Of a stretch of DNA of 16,530 nucleotides, positions 1-6,154 are shown piece by piece. Every line of letters starts with the position of its first letter. Positions within the stretch are counted from its first letter, which is position 1. The notes below the pieces were generated by a model. The model was given only the letters and a program-made list of their open reading frames with translations, had not been told where the DNA came from and did not search any database. A program made the position numbers and the translations under genes. This stretch comes from CAYQJC01 sp964417825 (GTDB lineage Bacteria > Patescibacteriota > Minisyncoccia > Minisyncoccales > CG1-02-41-26), in the NCBI GenBank assembly GCA_964417825.1, contig CAYQJC010000012.1, positions 1 through 16,530 on the forward strand. Direction: 5' to 3'.

Positions 1-77
1 AAAAGGGAAAAAAGAGGAGAAAGTGAAAGAAGGGAGAGAGTGAAAGAGTTAATACAATGTGGAGATTTATACGGTGG

Positions 78-91
78 AATTGTTAACAATT
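78..91. promoter_or_regulatory. 14-bp perfect palindrome, operator-like
   Basis: AATTGTTAACAATT reads the same on both strands. It lies five bases upstream of the -35 element of the promoter at 97-124, a usual position for a dimeric regulator. The HTH protein encoded just downstream is a candidate ligand (inference). AT-rich palindromes also arise by chance. Confidence 0.4.
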
Positions 92-96
92 GGGTG

Positions 97-124
97 TTGA
101 AAATATTTTTTGTTATGGTATATT
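97..124 (+). promoter_or_regulatory. Extended -10 sigma-70-type promoter for the HTH gene
   Basis: The -35 element TTGAAA (97-102) and the -10 element TATATT (119-124) are separated by 16 bases. TGG at 116-118 forms an extended -10 motif. Transcription would start near 131, leaving a leader of about 13 bases before the ATG at 145, with no Shine-Dalgarno in it. Confidence 0.6.
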
Positions 125-144
125 AAAAATATTATATTTAACTA

Positions 145-744
145 ATGGATAAAGATTACCTGATTAAGCTTACTTTGGGTTTGTATCGAGTGACCGAACT
201 TTTTCCGGCCAGAGAGCCTCTGAAGTTTTCAATCAGAGAAAAAGCCAATCAGATTTTAGCTGATTCGCTTTTATTTTTTACTAAAAACCCCTTAAATTTA
301 AAAGAAAAACAAAAAAAGAATTTTTCGGAACAAATTTTAAAAAATATTGAGATTCTGGGAGCCTACTTCAAAATAGCTCAAACTCAAAACTGGCTAAAGA
401 AAGAAAATTTTTTTATCTTAAAAAGAGAATACGATAAGATAAAAGAAGGAATCATTCAGGAGTTAAAAGAGAAAGCATTCCCTACAAGAATTATCAAAGA
501 AGAAAGAGAGGAAGCTTTTGCAGAGAACAGTTCTCTGCCGATGAAGAAGGAGAGATGTAAGAAGATTTTGAAAGTTTTAAGTCGGAAAGAGAAAGCTCAG
601 GTTTGGGAATTCAAACAAATTTTCCCTGGAGTAAGCAAAAGAACCTTAAGAAGAGACTTGGATTTTCTTTTAAATCGGGGTTTAATAGAAAGAATAGGAG
701 ATAAAAACAACACTTTTTATCGCTTAAAAAGAAAAATCAGTTAG
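145..744 (+). CDS. DeoR-like helix-turn-helix transcriptional regulator
   Basis: This 199-aa protein has a helical, charged N-terminal half (about residues 1-115) that I do not recognise and a C-terminal winged helix-turn-helix (about 135-195). The core SKRTLRRDLDFLLNRGLIER has the form of the DeoR-type recognition helix and wing, so DNA binding is a confident reading. There is no signal peptide or membrane segment. The start at 145 follows an extended -10 promoter but has no Shine-Dalgarno, so the mRNA is near-leaderless. The stop codon is itself part of the first copy of a six-copy TAGGACA array running to 806, just before the sigma factor gene. The protein may bind that array and control itself or the sigma factor, but this is inferred from proximity only. 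No effector-binding domain can be named. Confidence 0.75.
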   Translation: MDKDYLIKLTLGLYRVTELFPAREPLKFSIREKANQILADSLLFFTKNPLNLKEKQKKNFSEQILKNIEILGAYFKIAQTQNWLKKENFFILKREYDKIKEGIIQELKEKAFPTRIIKEEREEAFAENSSLPMKKERCKKILKVLSRKEKAQVWEFKQIFPGVSKRTLRRDLDFLLNRGLIERIGDKNNTFYRLKRKIS

Positions 745-806
745 GACATAGGTAGGACATAATCCTGTCCTACTTTTGTCCTAAGGTAGGACAAAAAATG
801 TCCTAC
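742..806. promoter_or_regulatory. Six-copy TAGGACA/TGTCCTA array with two hairpins
   Basis: The 7-mer TAGGACA occurs on the + strand at 742-748, 753-759 and 787-793. Its complement TGTCCTA occurs at 766-772, 777-783 and 799-805. Starts are 10-13 bases apart, about one helical turn. Two facing pairs also form hairpins: 752-759 with 766-773 (8 bp, 6-base loop, then TTTT) and 785-793 with 799-807 (9 bp, A5 loop, then TTT). The array may be an operator array, a weak tandem terminator or attenuator ahead of the sigma gene, or both. The T-runs are short, so a strong terminator is unlikely. Confidence 0.65.
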
Positions 807-821
807 CTTTGAGGGTTATCT

Positions 822-1325
822 ATGGGAAATCCTAAGAAAAAATTTGCTAAACTTTACGATAAATACGTGGAGAAAATTTACCGCTATGTCTTTTTAAAGG
901 TAGGTAATTCTGAGACAGCTGAGGATTTAACCAGTCAAGTTTTTACTAAGGCCTGGAACAAATTTAAACGGCCAAACAAAAATATAGAGAACCCCACTGC
1001 CTACCTTTACCAAATTGCCAGGGCAGAAATTGCCAATTACTATCGAGGAGCGAGAAAATTCAAGATAATTTCAACAGAGACCATTCAAGTTGCTGACCCT
1101 CAGCCTACCCTGGAGGAAACTCAGCAGTTTCGGTCCGATATTATTGAACTTAAAAATTGCTTAGCTAAGCTGAGCAATGACTATCAGGATGTAATAATTT
1201 GGCGCTACATTGATGGTTATTCGACCAAAGAAATCGCTAAAATCCTTAAAAAACCAGAGAATACGGTCCGGGTATTACTCCATCGAGCCTTAAAAGAGCT
1301 TAGAGGAAAAATGGAAAATTTGTAA
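822..1325 (+). CDS. ECF-type RNA polymerase sigma factor
   Basis: This 167-aa protein has the two-domain layout and length of extracytoplasmic-function sigma-70 factors. Region 2 (about residues 8-75) includes the YDKYVEKIYRYVFLKVG core helix, the acidic AEDLTSQVFTKAW segment and an aromatic/basic -10 recognition stretch. Region 4 (about 110-163) includes LSNDYQDVIIWRYIDGYSTKEIA and the NTVRVLLHRALKEL recognition helix. A good Shine-Dalgarno (GAGGG, 811-815) sits six bases before the ATG. The gene lies behind the six-copy TAGGACA array and ahead of a one-TM protein that is probably its anti-sigma partner. An ECF-like promoter begins at its own stop codon, which fits autoregulation. Its targets could include the surface protein downstream (inference). 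Confidence 0.92.
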   Translation: MGNPKKKFAKLYDKYVEKIYRYVFLKVGNSETAEDLTSQVFTKAWNKFKRPNKNIENPTAYLYQIARAEIANYYRGARKFKIISTETIQVADPQPTLEETQQFRSDIIELKNCLAKLSNDYQDVIIWRYIDGYSTKEIAKILKKPENTVRVLLHRALKELRGKMENL

Positions 1326-1346
1326 CAAAATCCGCTTTTTTGCGTC
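1321..1346 (+). promoter_or_regulatory. Putative ECF-dependent promoter ahead of the anti-sigma-like gene
   Basis: TGTAAC (1321-1326) and CGTC (1343-1346) are separated by 16 bases. This matches the general form of ECF promoters, with an AAC-containing -35 and a CGT-containing -10. The -35 overlaps the sigma gene's stop codon. Transcription would begin near 1352-1354, and the next ATG is at 1366. The spacing, the sequence and the position beside an ECF sigma gene all agree, but this is a single site. Confidence 0.5.
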
Positions 1347-1365
1347 ATAAAATATAGAAGGCAAA

Positions 1366-2061
1366 ATGAGAGAGTCCCAGCTTATCAAGAAAATTAAAGA
1401 ACTTCGCCAGATAAAACCCAACAGAGAGTGGGTTTCTTTGACTAAAAAGGAAATTCTAGAAAAAGGGAAAGAAGCTCAGATTGTCAGCGTCAGCTGGTTT
1501 TTCACTCCTATTAGAAAACCCGCCTTAATAGTGGTCCCTTTGGTTCTGGTAGCTGCGGTTTTGGGCGGGCTTTTTGTTTATTTGAATTTCTTACCTCAGA
1601 GTTTCCAATTACCAACCGTCTTCCAATTTCCAGAGAGTCCGAAACCAAGTGAACTTACAGCTTCTTTAGCTGAGCTCCAAAAAGGATTGGAAAAAGTAAC
1701 CATAGATTTAGAAAGCTTAAAGAAAGCTAAAGACCCAAATAAAGCTCTGGTGATGGCGGAGGTAATCAAAGCGACTGCCAAAAAGGGAGAGGAGATTGTG
1801 GAACAGATTAAAAGTAAAAACAGTTCTCAATCAAAACAAGTTTTAGCCACTTTAGGTACTCTAGGAGAAACTTATCGAATATTAGAAGAGGTAGCCAATG
1901 ATACTCAAAGTGAAATCATTGGAAGTTTAATTGAGGATTTAGAAAAGAGGACTCTCACTGCAGAAGATGAGGAACGTTTACTTAAAGCAAAAGATTATTA
2001 TAATGAAGGAAAGATGGAGGAAGCAATATTTTGGTTGACAAGGATAGAAGCAATAAAATAA
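1366..2061 (+). CDS. Single-pass membrane protein, probable anti-sigma factor
   Basis: The protein has 231 residues. Residues 1-48 are charged and cytoplasmic in character, with a PNREWVSLTKKEIL segment that resembles the N-terminus of anti-sigma-like proteins of this bacterial group. Residues about 52-74 are one strongly hydrophobic transmembrane helix. The remainder is a helical, Glu/Lys-rich outer domain that may belong to the DUF5667 type, though I cannot confirm this by eye. The start at 1366 has a short AAGG-type Shine-Dalgarno (1356-1361). The position 40 bases after an ECF sigma gene, behind an ECF-like promoter, makes sensing and sigma sequestration the likely role. No zinc-binding HxxxCxxC motif is present, so it is not a ZAS-type anti-sigma factor. 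A copy of its last 18 bases reappears downstream at 2113. Confidence 0.6.
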   Translation: MRESQLIKKIKELRQIKPNREWVSLTKKEILEKGKEAQIVSVSWFFTPIRKPALIVVPLVLVAAVLGGLFVYLNFLPQSFQLPTVFQFPESPKPSELTASLAELQKGLEKVTIDLESLKKAKDPNKALVMAEVIKATAKKGEEIVEQIKSKNSSQSKQVLATLGTLGETYRILEEVANDTQSEIIGSLIEDLEKRTLTAEDEERLLKAKDYYNEGKMEEAIFWLTRIEAIK

Positions 2062-2173
2062 AATAAGATAAAAATCTAATATTGAAGGTTAAAATAATTC
2101 TAAGGTCGAAAAATAGAAGCAATAAAATAAATTTTAAAAATGGAAGGTTAAAATAATTCATCAAAGGTCGAAA
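2044..2173 (+). repeat. Imperfect direct duplication spanning the end of the anti-sigma-like gene
   Basis: Three blocks recur in the same order. ATAGAAGCAATAAAATAAA is at 2044-2062 and 2113-2131. GAAGGTTAAAATAATTC is at 2084-2100 and 2143-2159. AAGGTCGAAA is at 2102-2111 and 2164-2173. Offsets of 69, 59 and 62 bases show small indels between copies. The first block encodes the last residues and stop of the upstream protein, so a coding end was copied into the intergenic space. AAGGTCG recurs twice more, at 2205-2211 and 2253-2259. Confidence 0.85.
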
Positions 2174-2291
2174 TCAAGTCGCGACTGTTTCGTGGCCAAT
2201 ACGTAAGGTCGCGAGACAATTCCCGCCTCCGCTAAAGCTACGGCGGGTAAAAAAGGTCGGCGCGACATTAAAATAAGTTAAGAAAGAAAAT
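2174..2291 (+). promoter_or_regulatory. Structured leader before the giant surface protein gene
   Basis: The stretch is more GC-rich than its surroundings and holds a perfect palindrome AGTCGCGACT (2177-2186). GTCGCGA returns at 2208-2214, and GTCG-GCG-CGAC at 2256-2266 can form a tight hairpin. CCCGCC (2222-2227) pairs with GGCGGG (2242-2247) around a 14-base loop. I see no convincing -35/-10 pair. The region probably forms an mRNA leader or contains an interspersed palindromic repeat. The only ribosome-site candidate is a weak AGAAAG at 2281-2286. Confidence 0.45.
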
Positions 2292-5200
2292 ATGAGTAAA
2301 ATAACCAAGAAGATTGTAGCTTTTGCCACTGTGGTGACCTTGGTTGCTTGGTTAGTGCCAGCAGCTCCAGCAGGTGCTGTCACCGCCGAAGAATTAAGAG
2401 CGCAAATTGAGGCTTTGCAACAGCAATTGCTTGAATTGCAAGCTCAGTTGGCCGCTCTTGAAGGTGGTGAGGAACCAGCAGCTGCTTGCCCTTGTACTTT
2501 CACCAGGAATCTCTATCCTGGAATGACCGGTGATGATGTAAAATGCTTGCAGCAATATCTCAACAGCGCAGGATTTAAGTTAGCTGACTCAGGCCCTGGC
2601 TCTCCTGGTTCAGAGACCACTTATTTCGGTCCTTTAACCAGAGCAGCTGTGAAGGCCTGGCAGGATGCTAATGGAGTAGAGTATGGTGATTACTGGGGCT
2701 ATTTTGGTCCCAAATCCCAAGCTAAATATAATGAGATTTGTGCGGTAGGCGAACAGGAAGAGGAGGAAGAAGAAGAGGAGGAAGAAGAGGAAGTGGCTGA
2801 AGGTTTGACTGTAGCTTTGGCTTCTGACACCCCAGCAGCCGCTGTTATTCCTGATGGGTCTTTGTACAATCCCATCTTGAAACTCAATTTCACTGCTGAA
2901 GGTGGAGAGGCAGTAGTCACTGGGATAACTATAACCCGAGGTGGCTATGTGGCTAATACCAACATCACCGGGATTAGCGCTTGGGATGAGGATGGAAACC
3001 GATTGGGTAATATCGTTACCGCTCTAACAGCTGAGGGTAAAGCTGCCATTGATTTTGGAGACGATGATCTGGTGATCAGCGATGGTGAAACTAAATCAGT
3101 CACCATTAAAGCCAATTTGGCAACCAGCACTGGATCAGGAACTCTTAATTTCAAGGTAGCTTCAGCTGATGATGTAGCGGTAGAAGGTGATGTTACTGTC
3201 AATGGCAGTTTCCCAATCGTTTCCAACACAATGAGTGTCACTGATGGTGCAAACTCCCTGGGAGATGTTAGAGTATCAGCAGTAAGCGTTGGAGGTTTAG
3301 ATTCAACTACTGCCCAAACCGGGTCTGGCAATGTCAAAGTTGGTGACACTGATGTTACCATTGCTAAATTCCGCTTCGCGCAAAACAACTCAAAAGAGGC
3401 AATTCAGATTGAGAAATTGGTAGTTTATATTGAAGGGACGGTCAATGAAGAGAAAGATTTAGCCAACTTTGAACTTTATGCTCCCGATGGCACTTTACTG
3501 GCTTCAGCCGAGAAAGCAGTGGACCGATATGTCACCTTTAACCTCGACACCCCTTACGAGATTCCTAAGGGAATGACCAAGGATTTAACGGTTAAAGTTG
3601 ACATTACTGATGGTTCCACTCACTACTTCAGAGCTCAGATCCAGAATGATTATGATATGATGATCAAAGGTGTAACCACCGGGGCTTACATTATCCCGTT
3701 TGACAGTGACGGAAATGCTTTTGATGCTGGCACAGATGGTGCTGAGGACAACTCCTGGTTCCGCATCAAAGTAGGGAGTTTGACTGTCTCAAAAGCAGCA
3801 ACTTCACCAAGTGGAAATGTTTCACCTGGTGATCAGGATATTGTTTTGGCTAAATTCAATCTGAAAGCAGTTGGTGAAAAATTGGAGTTGAGAAATATGA
3901 GGATTGCTGTTTACAGAGCAGGTGGGAGCACTCCTTTAACCGGTTCAATTAAGGTTAAAGACGCTGAGACGGGTACCGCTTATTTGTCAGTGGCAGCTTC
4001 AGACAGTGGCTTGCAGATTACTACCGCTCCAACTACTCCTAATGCTCTTGATCTTCAGAATCTCTCCACTTACATCACCATTGAAAGCGGTGAAACCAAG
4101 ACGATTGACATTACCGGAACAATTTCCAGCAATGCTACCACCGGTAACAGCTACACTGTCTATATTGGTAAATTCTATGCCAAGAGATACTCTTCCAACG
4201 ACTATACCTACCTCCCTGCAACCTCTACTTATTCCGGTAATACCTTACAGGTAGGTGGAGTCAACTTGACAGTTCATCCTAACGCTGCTTTCAGTGGTAA
4301 AAGAGTGGCTAGAGGAAGCACTGGAGTTGAAGTTGGCGAGTTTGTTTTGGGCGCTTCAACCGCTGACGATATTCGTGTCTCTAGTATTAAAGTGACTTGT
4401 TCCACCACTACCGGAATTCAGAATGTTTATCTGGCTAAAGAGGATAACACTCAACTTGGAAGTACTGTTGGTAGTCCAAGCTCAAGCGGAGACACAGTTA
4501 CTGTCAGCTGGACTATTCCCAAAGCTACTAGCCAAATTTTGAAGGTTTTTGCTGATATAACTACTGATGCTGCTACGGGCACTTTCTATGTCTATATTCC
4601 AGAAGATGGTATTACCGCTTACGGTGTAAGTTCCAGCAAAGATGCTTCGGGGCCCAGCAGCAATGTTACTTCAACTTCGGTCACCATTGGTACTCCAACC
4701 CTGACTATTTCCCGCTCAGCAGATGCTCCATCCTCCCAGATTATTTTAGCTGATGAAGATGGAGTTGAGTTGAACAAGATTAAGTTTGAAGCAAGCTATG
4801 AAGACCTTACTTTGAAGAAAATTACCCTCGAGCTGACATCAGCTTCTTCTACTTTGTGGGGTACCACCAGCGACAATATTGCCACCAGTGTAGCTGCTAA
4901 CATTGAGAGAGTATACCTGTATGATGGAGATACTTTGCTTAATTCCGGAGGAACACCAGTTGCAAATGGTCGGGCATCTATTACTGGACTCAATGTCACT
5001 TTGCCTGCTGATAGTACCAAGGTGTTAACGGTAAAGGCAGATATTACCGGTTCTGGTACCCTGGCTTCCAAGTCAGTTGGTGGAATTAAAGTGTATCCAG
5101 TGAGTACTGATTATCTAGAGGTCCACTCTTCAACTGGATTGATGACTTCTGGCATCACTTTGACTACGACTACAGCTGCTGCCACAAGCTATGCTCAGTC

Positions 5201-5825
5201 CAACTACTTCCTTTTCACTGATACTGCCCCAACCGTAGTTTCAGCTATGGATAGTGGCAGTGGTACTCCAGCACTGCAAGAGACAATTGCCAAGTACACC
5301 GTAGCTAACCCTGGAACCAGAACGATGACCTTAGACGAGTTGATTGTGGTAGCTACCCTTTCTGGAGCTAGCACTGATACTGATGTGGTTAGCAACTTCA
5401 GGTTGTACAACAGTGCTGGTACCTTGCTTGCCACCTCAACTCTCTACGCTACTTCCGGTCTCAGTGTTCCAATTAATCAAATGGCTGGAGCTACCACCAC
5501 TTATGTAAGATTTGATTTGGGTGCTTACGGTACTACTGAAGAGATTGCTCCCGGTAGTTCAAAGACCTACGTAATTAAAGCTGACACCTTGAATATTGAA
5601 GCAGGTGAGTCCAACCCTGGCCTAGTGGCTATCAGATTGTCAACTTATGTTGGGGGTAGTAAAGGATATGATTCAACTGATACTACAAGCTCACCATCTG
5701 GTGAAGAGCGTTACTGGGCTGACAGTTATGTTATCTACAAGTACACCCCATCGGGTGGAAGCGAGCTTTCTGAATTAAGAGCTTGCGATGATGTACCAGT
5801 TTATGGTGCTATTCTAAGCTACTAA
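2292..5825 (+). CDS. Giant secreted surface protein: coiled coil, PGB domain and repeated beta-sandwich domains
   Basis: This 1177-aa protein is probably exported and held to the cell wall. A Sec signal peptide covers residues 1-29, with probable cleavage after the AGA at 27-29. A coiled coil follows (32-57), then a PGB_1-like domain (about 66-150) with YPGMTGDDVKCLQQYLN and FGPLTRAAVKAWQ and four cysteines (66, 68, 85, 150 region). A run of twelve Glu (156-167) links to the rest. About six repeats of roughly 145-205 residues begin near 171, 313, 495, 654, 801 and 972. They start with patterns such as GSLTVSKAATSP or TPTLTISRSADAP and contain GETKTVTIKA-like strands, the look of Ig-like beta-sandwiches. 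There is no C-terminal TM helix or LPXTG motif. It may be an S-layer or adhesin-like protein (inference). A terminator follows at 5869. Confidence 0.85.
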   Translation: MSKITKKIVAFATVVTLVAWLVPAAPAGAVTAEELRAQIEALQQQLLELQAQLAALEGGEEPAAACPCTFTRNLYPGMTGDDVKCLQQYLNSAGFKLADSGPGSPGSETTYFGPLTRAAVKAWQDANGVEYGDYWGYFGPKSQAKYNEICAVGEQEEEEEEEEEEEEVAEGLTVALASDTPAAAVIPDGSLYNPILKLNFTAEGGEAVVTGITITRGGYVANTNITGISAWDEDGNRLGNIVTALTAEGKAAIDFGDDDLVISDGETKSVTIKANLATSTGSGTLNFKVASADDVAVEGDVTVNGSFPIVSNTMSVTDGANSLGDVRVSAVSVGGLDSTTAQTGSGNVKVGDTDVTIAKFRFAQNNSKEAIQIEKLVVYIEGTVNEEKDLANFELYAPDGTLLASAEKAVDRYVTFNLDTPYEIPKGMTKDLTVKVDITDGSTHYFRAQIQNDYDMMIKGVTTGAYIIPFDSDGNAFDAGTDGAEDNSWFRIKVGSLTVSKAATSPSGNVSPGDQDIVLAKFNLKAVGEKLELRNMRIAVYRAGGSTPLTGSIKVKDAETGTAYLSVAASDSGLQITTAPTTPNALDLQNLSTYITIESGETKTIDITGTISSNATTGNSYTVYIGKFYAKRYSSNDYTYLPATSTYSGNTLQVGGVNLTVHPNAAFSGKRVARGSTGVEVGEFVLGASTADDIRVSSIKVTCSTTTGIQNVYLAKEDNTQLGSTVGSPSSSGDTVTVSWTIPKATSQILKVFADITTDAATGTFYVYIPEDGITAYGVSSSKDASGPSSNVTSTSVTIGTPTLTISRSADAPSSQIILADEDGVELNKIKFEASYEDLTLKKITLELTSASSTLWGTTSDNIATSVAANIERVYLYDGDTLLNSGGTPVANGRASITGLNVTLPADSTKVLTVKADITGSGTLASKSVGGIKVYPVSTDYLEVHSSTGLMTSGITLTTTTAAATSYAQSNYFLFTDTAPTVVSAMDSGSGTPALQETIAKYTVANPGTRTMTLDELIVVATLSGASTDTDVVSNFRLYNSAGTLLATSTLYATSGLSVPINQMAGATTTYVRFDLGAYGTTEEIAPGSSKTYVIKADTLNIEAGESNPGLVAIRLSTYVGGSKGYDSTDTTSSPSGEERYWADSYVIYKYTPSGGSELSELRACDDVPVYGAILSY

Positions 5826-5843
5826 TCTTCCCGCCTTGCGGAG

Positions 5844-5860
5844 TCCCGCTGAAAGCGGGA
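5844..5860. repeat. Short perfect hairpin downstream of the surface protein gene
   Basis: TCCCGCT and AGCGGGA form a 7-bp stem around GAA. An outer TTCCC (5828-5832) can also pair with GGGAA (5862-5866). No T-run follows, so it is not a terminator alone. It may stabilise the mRNA end or be a small interspersed palindrome. It sits nine bases before the true terminator. Confidence 0.5.
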
Positions 5861-5868
5861 TGGGAAAC

Positions 5869-5899
5869 AAAAAGCCCCGGCAATATGTCGGGGCTTTTT
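5869..5899 (+). terminator. Rho-independent terminator of the surface protein gene
   Basis: AAAAAGCCCCG (5869-5879) pairs perfectly with CGGGGCTTTTT (5889-5899), giving an 11-bp stem with a 9-base loop and T5 in the descending arm. The A-run opposite makes it potentially bidirectional. It starts 43 bases after the stop codon, and its T-run abuts the first readable residues of the PGB pseudogene. Confidence 0.85.
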
Positions 5900-6046
5900 G
5901 GTTTGGCTCAATGACCAAAGCTTCGGTTATTGCTTTCCAAAAGAAATATGCTAAAGAAGTTTTAGTTCCTTGGAGATTGACAGAGGGTACTTTTTGTTGG
6001 AAGGACTACTTGAGAGAAATTGAATGAGTTGTTGACTGGGCAATAA
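5895..6046 (+). pseudogene. Decayed peptidoglycan-binding domain remnant
   Basis: The first part reads FGSMTKASVIAFQKKYAKEV followed by a Val-Pro-Trp-Arg-Leu-Thr-Glu-Gly-Thr stretch. It lines up with FGPLTRAAVIRFQEKYASEI and the segment after it in the protease encoded just downstream. The match is then lost in this frame but continues in another frame as FVGRTT-stop-EKLNELLTGQ-stop, matching FVGPSTRDKLNQLLAQ at that protease's C-terminus. So there is a frameshift near 5985-5995, an in-frame TGA at 6011-6013 where the relative has Arg, and a final TAA at 6044-6046. The N-terminal half of the domain is absent and terminator hairpins lie in its place. An open frame at 5836-6027 spans part of it, but its first 20 residues are encoded by hairpin DNA, so I do not call a gene. 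It is probably the tail of a deleted PGB-anchored protein. Confidence 0.75.
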
Positions 6047-6071
6047 AAAAAGCAGATCTTAAGATTTCTTT

Positions 6072-6106
6072 AAAAGCTGCCCCGCTGGAAAAGCGGGGCA
6101 GCTTTT
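6072..6106 (+). terminator. Strong rho-independent terminator, possibly bidirectional
   Basis: AAAAGCTGCCCCGCT (6072-6086) pairs perfectly with AGCGGGGCAGCTTTT (6092-6106), a 15-bp stem with a GGAAA loop. T4 ends the stem and a longer T-rich tract follows from 6111. It lies behind the PGB pseudogene and isolates the protease gene from upstream transcription. It is probably the surviving terminator of the gene that decayed. Confidence 0.9.
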
Positions 6107-6136
6107 CTGTTCGTTTTTTTCTTTTTTAAAAATTTA

Positions 6137-6145
6137 TGCTAAAAT
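6137..6145 (+). promoter_or_regulatory. Extended -10 promoter giving a near-leaderless protease mRNA
   Basis: TGCTAAAAT is an extended -10 element (TG at 6137-6138, TAAAAT at 6140-6145). The -35 region is a T-rich tract without a good hexamer. The predicted start near 6152 is only a few bases before the ATG at 6155, so the transcript would be nearly leaderless. This agrees with the absence of a Shine-Dalgarno. Confidence 0.5.
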
Positions 6146-6154
6146 AAAAAAATT

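Larger units (their letters stand above)
1..126 (+). other. Purine-rich window start; possible 3' end of an upstream gene
   Basis: The first 50 bases are almost only A and G. Frame 1 is open from the window edge to a TAA at 124-126. Frame 2 is open to a TGA at 41-43 and would give a Lys/Glu-rich tail. Either could be the end of an upstream gene, but I recognise neither, and the frame 1 reading overlaps a good promoter. I see no start codon context and no domain. This may simply be low-complexity intergenic DNA. Confidence 0.2.

Noticed and set aside
785..810. Strong rho-independent terminator after the HTH gene
   Set aside because: The stem is good but only three T follow, and the hairpin arms belong to a six-copy repeated box. 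I kept it as a regulatory array with possible attenuation.
2757..2795. Tandem nucleotide repeat or CRISPR-like structure
   Set aside because: It is simply a run of Glu codons in the coding frame. No CRISPR repeat-spacer pattern, tRNA or rRNA was seen anywhere in the window.
2945..3388. 147-codon open frame on the minus strand inside the giant gene, and other antisense frames there
   Set aside because: The + strand frame has a signal peptide, recognisable domains and repeats. The antisense frames show no domain and follow from its codon bias.
4006..4254. 82-codon + strand frame within the giant gene
   Set aside because: It is a shadow in another frame, with no ribosome site and no recognisable content.
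5836..6027. A 63-aa protein gene between the giant protein and the protease
   Set aside because: Its first third is translated from two hairpins including a terminator, and its last part is out of frame relative to the PGB family. A pseudogene explains it better.
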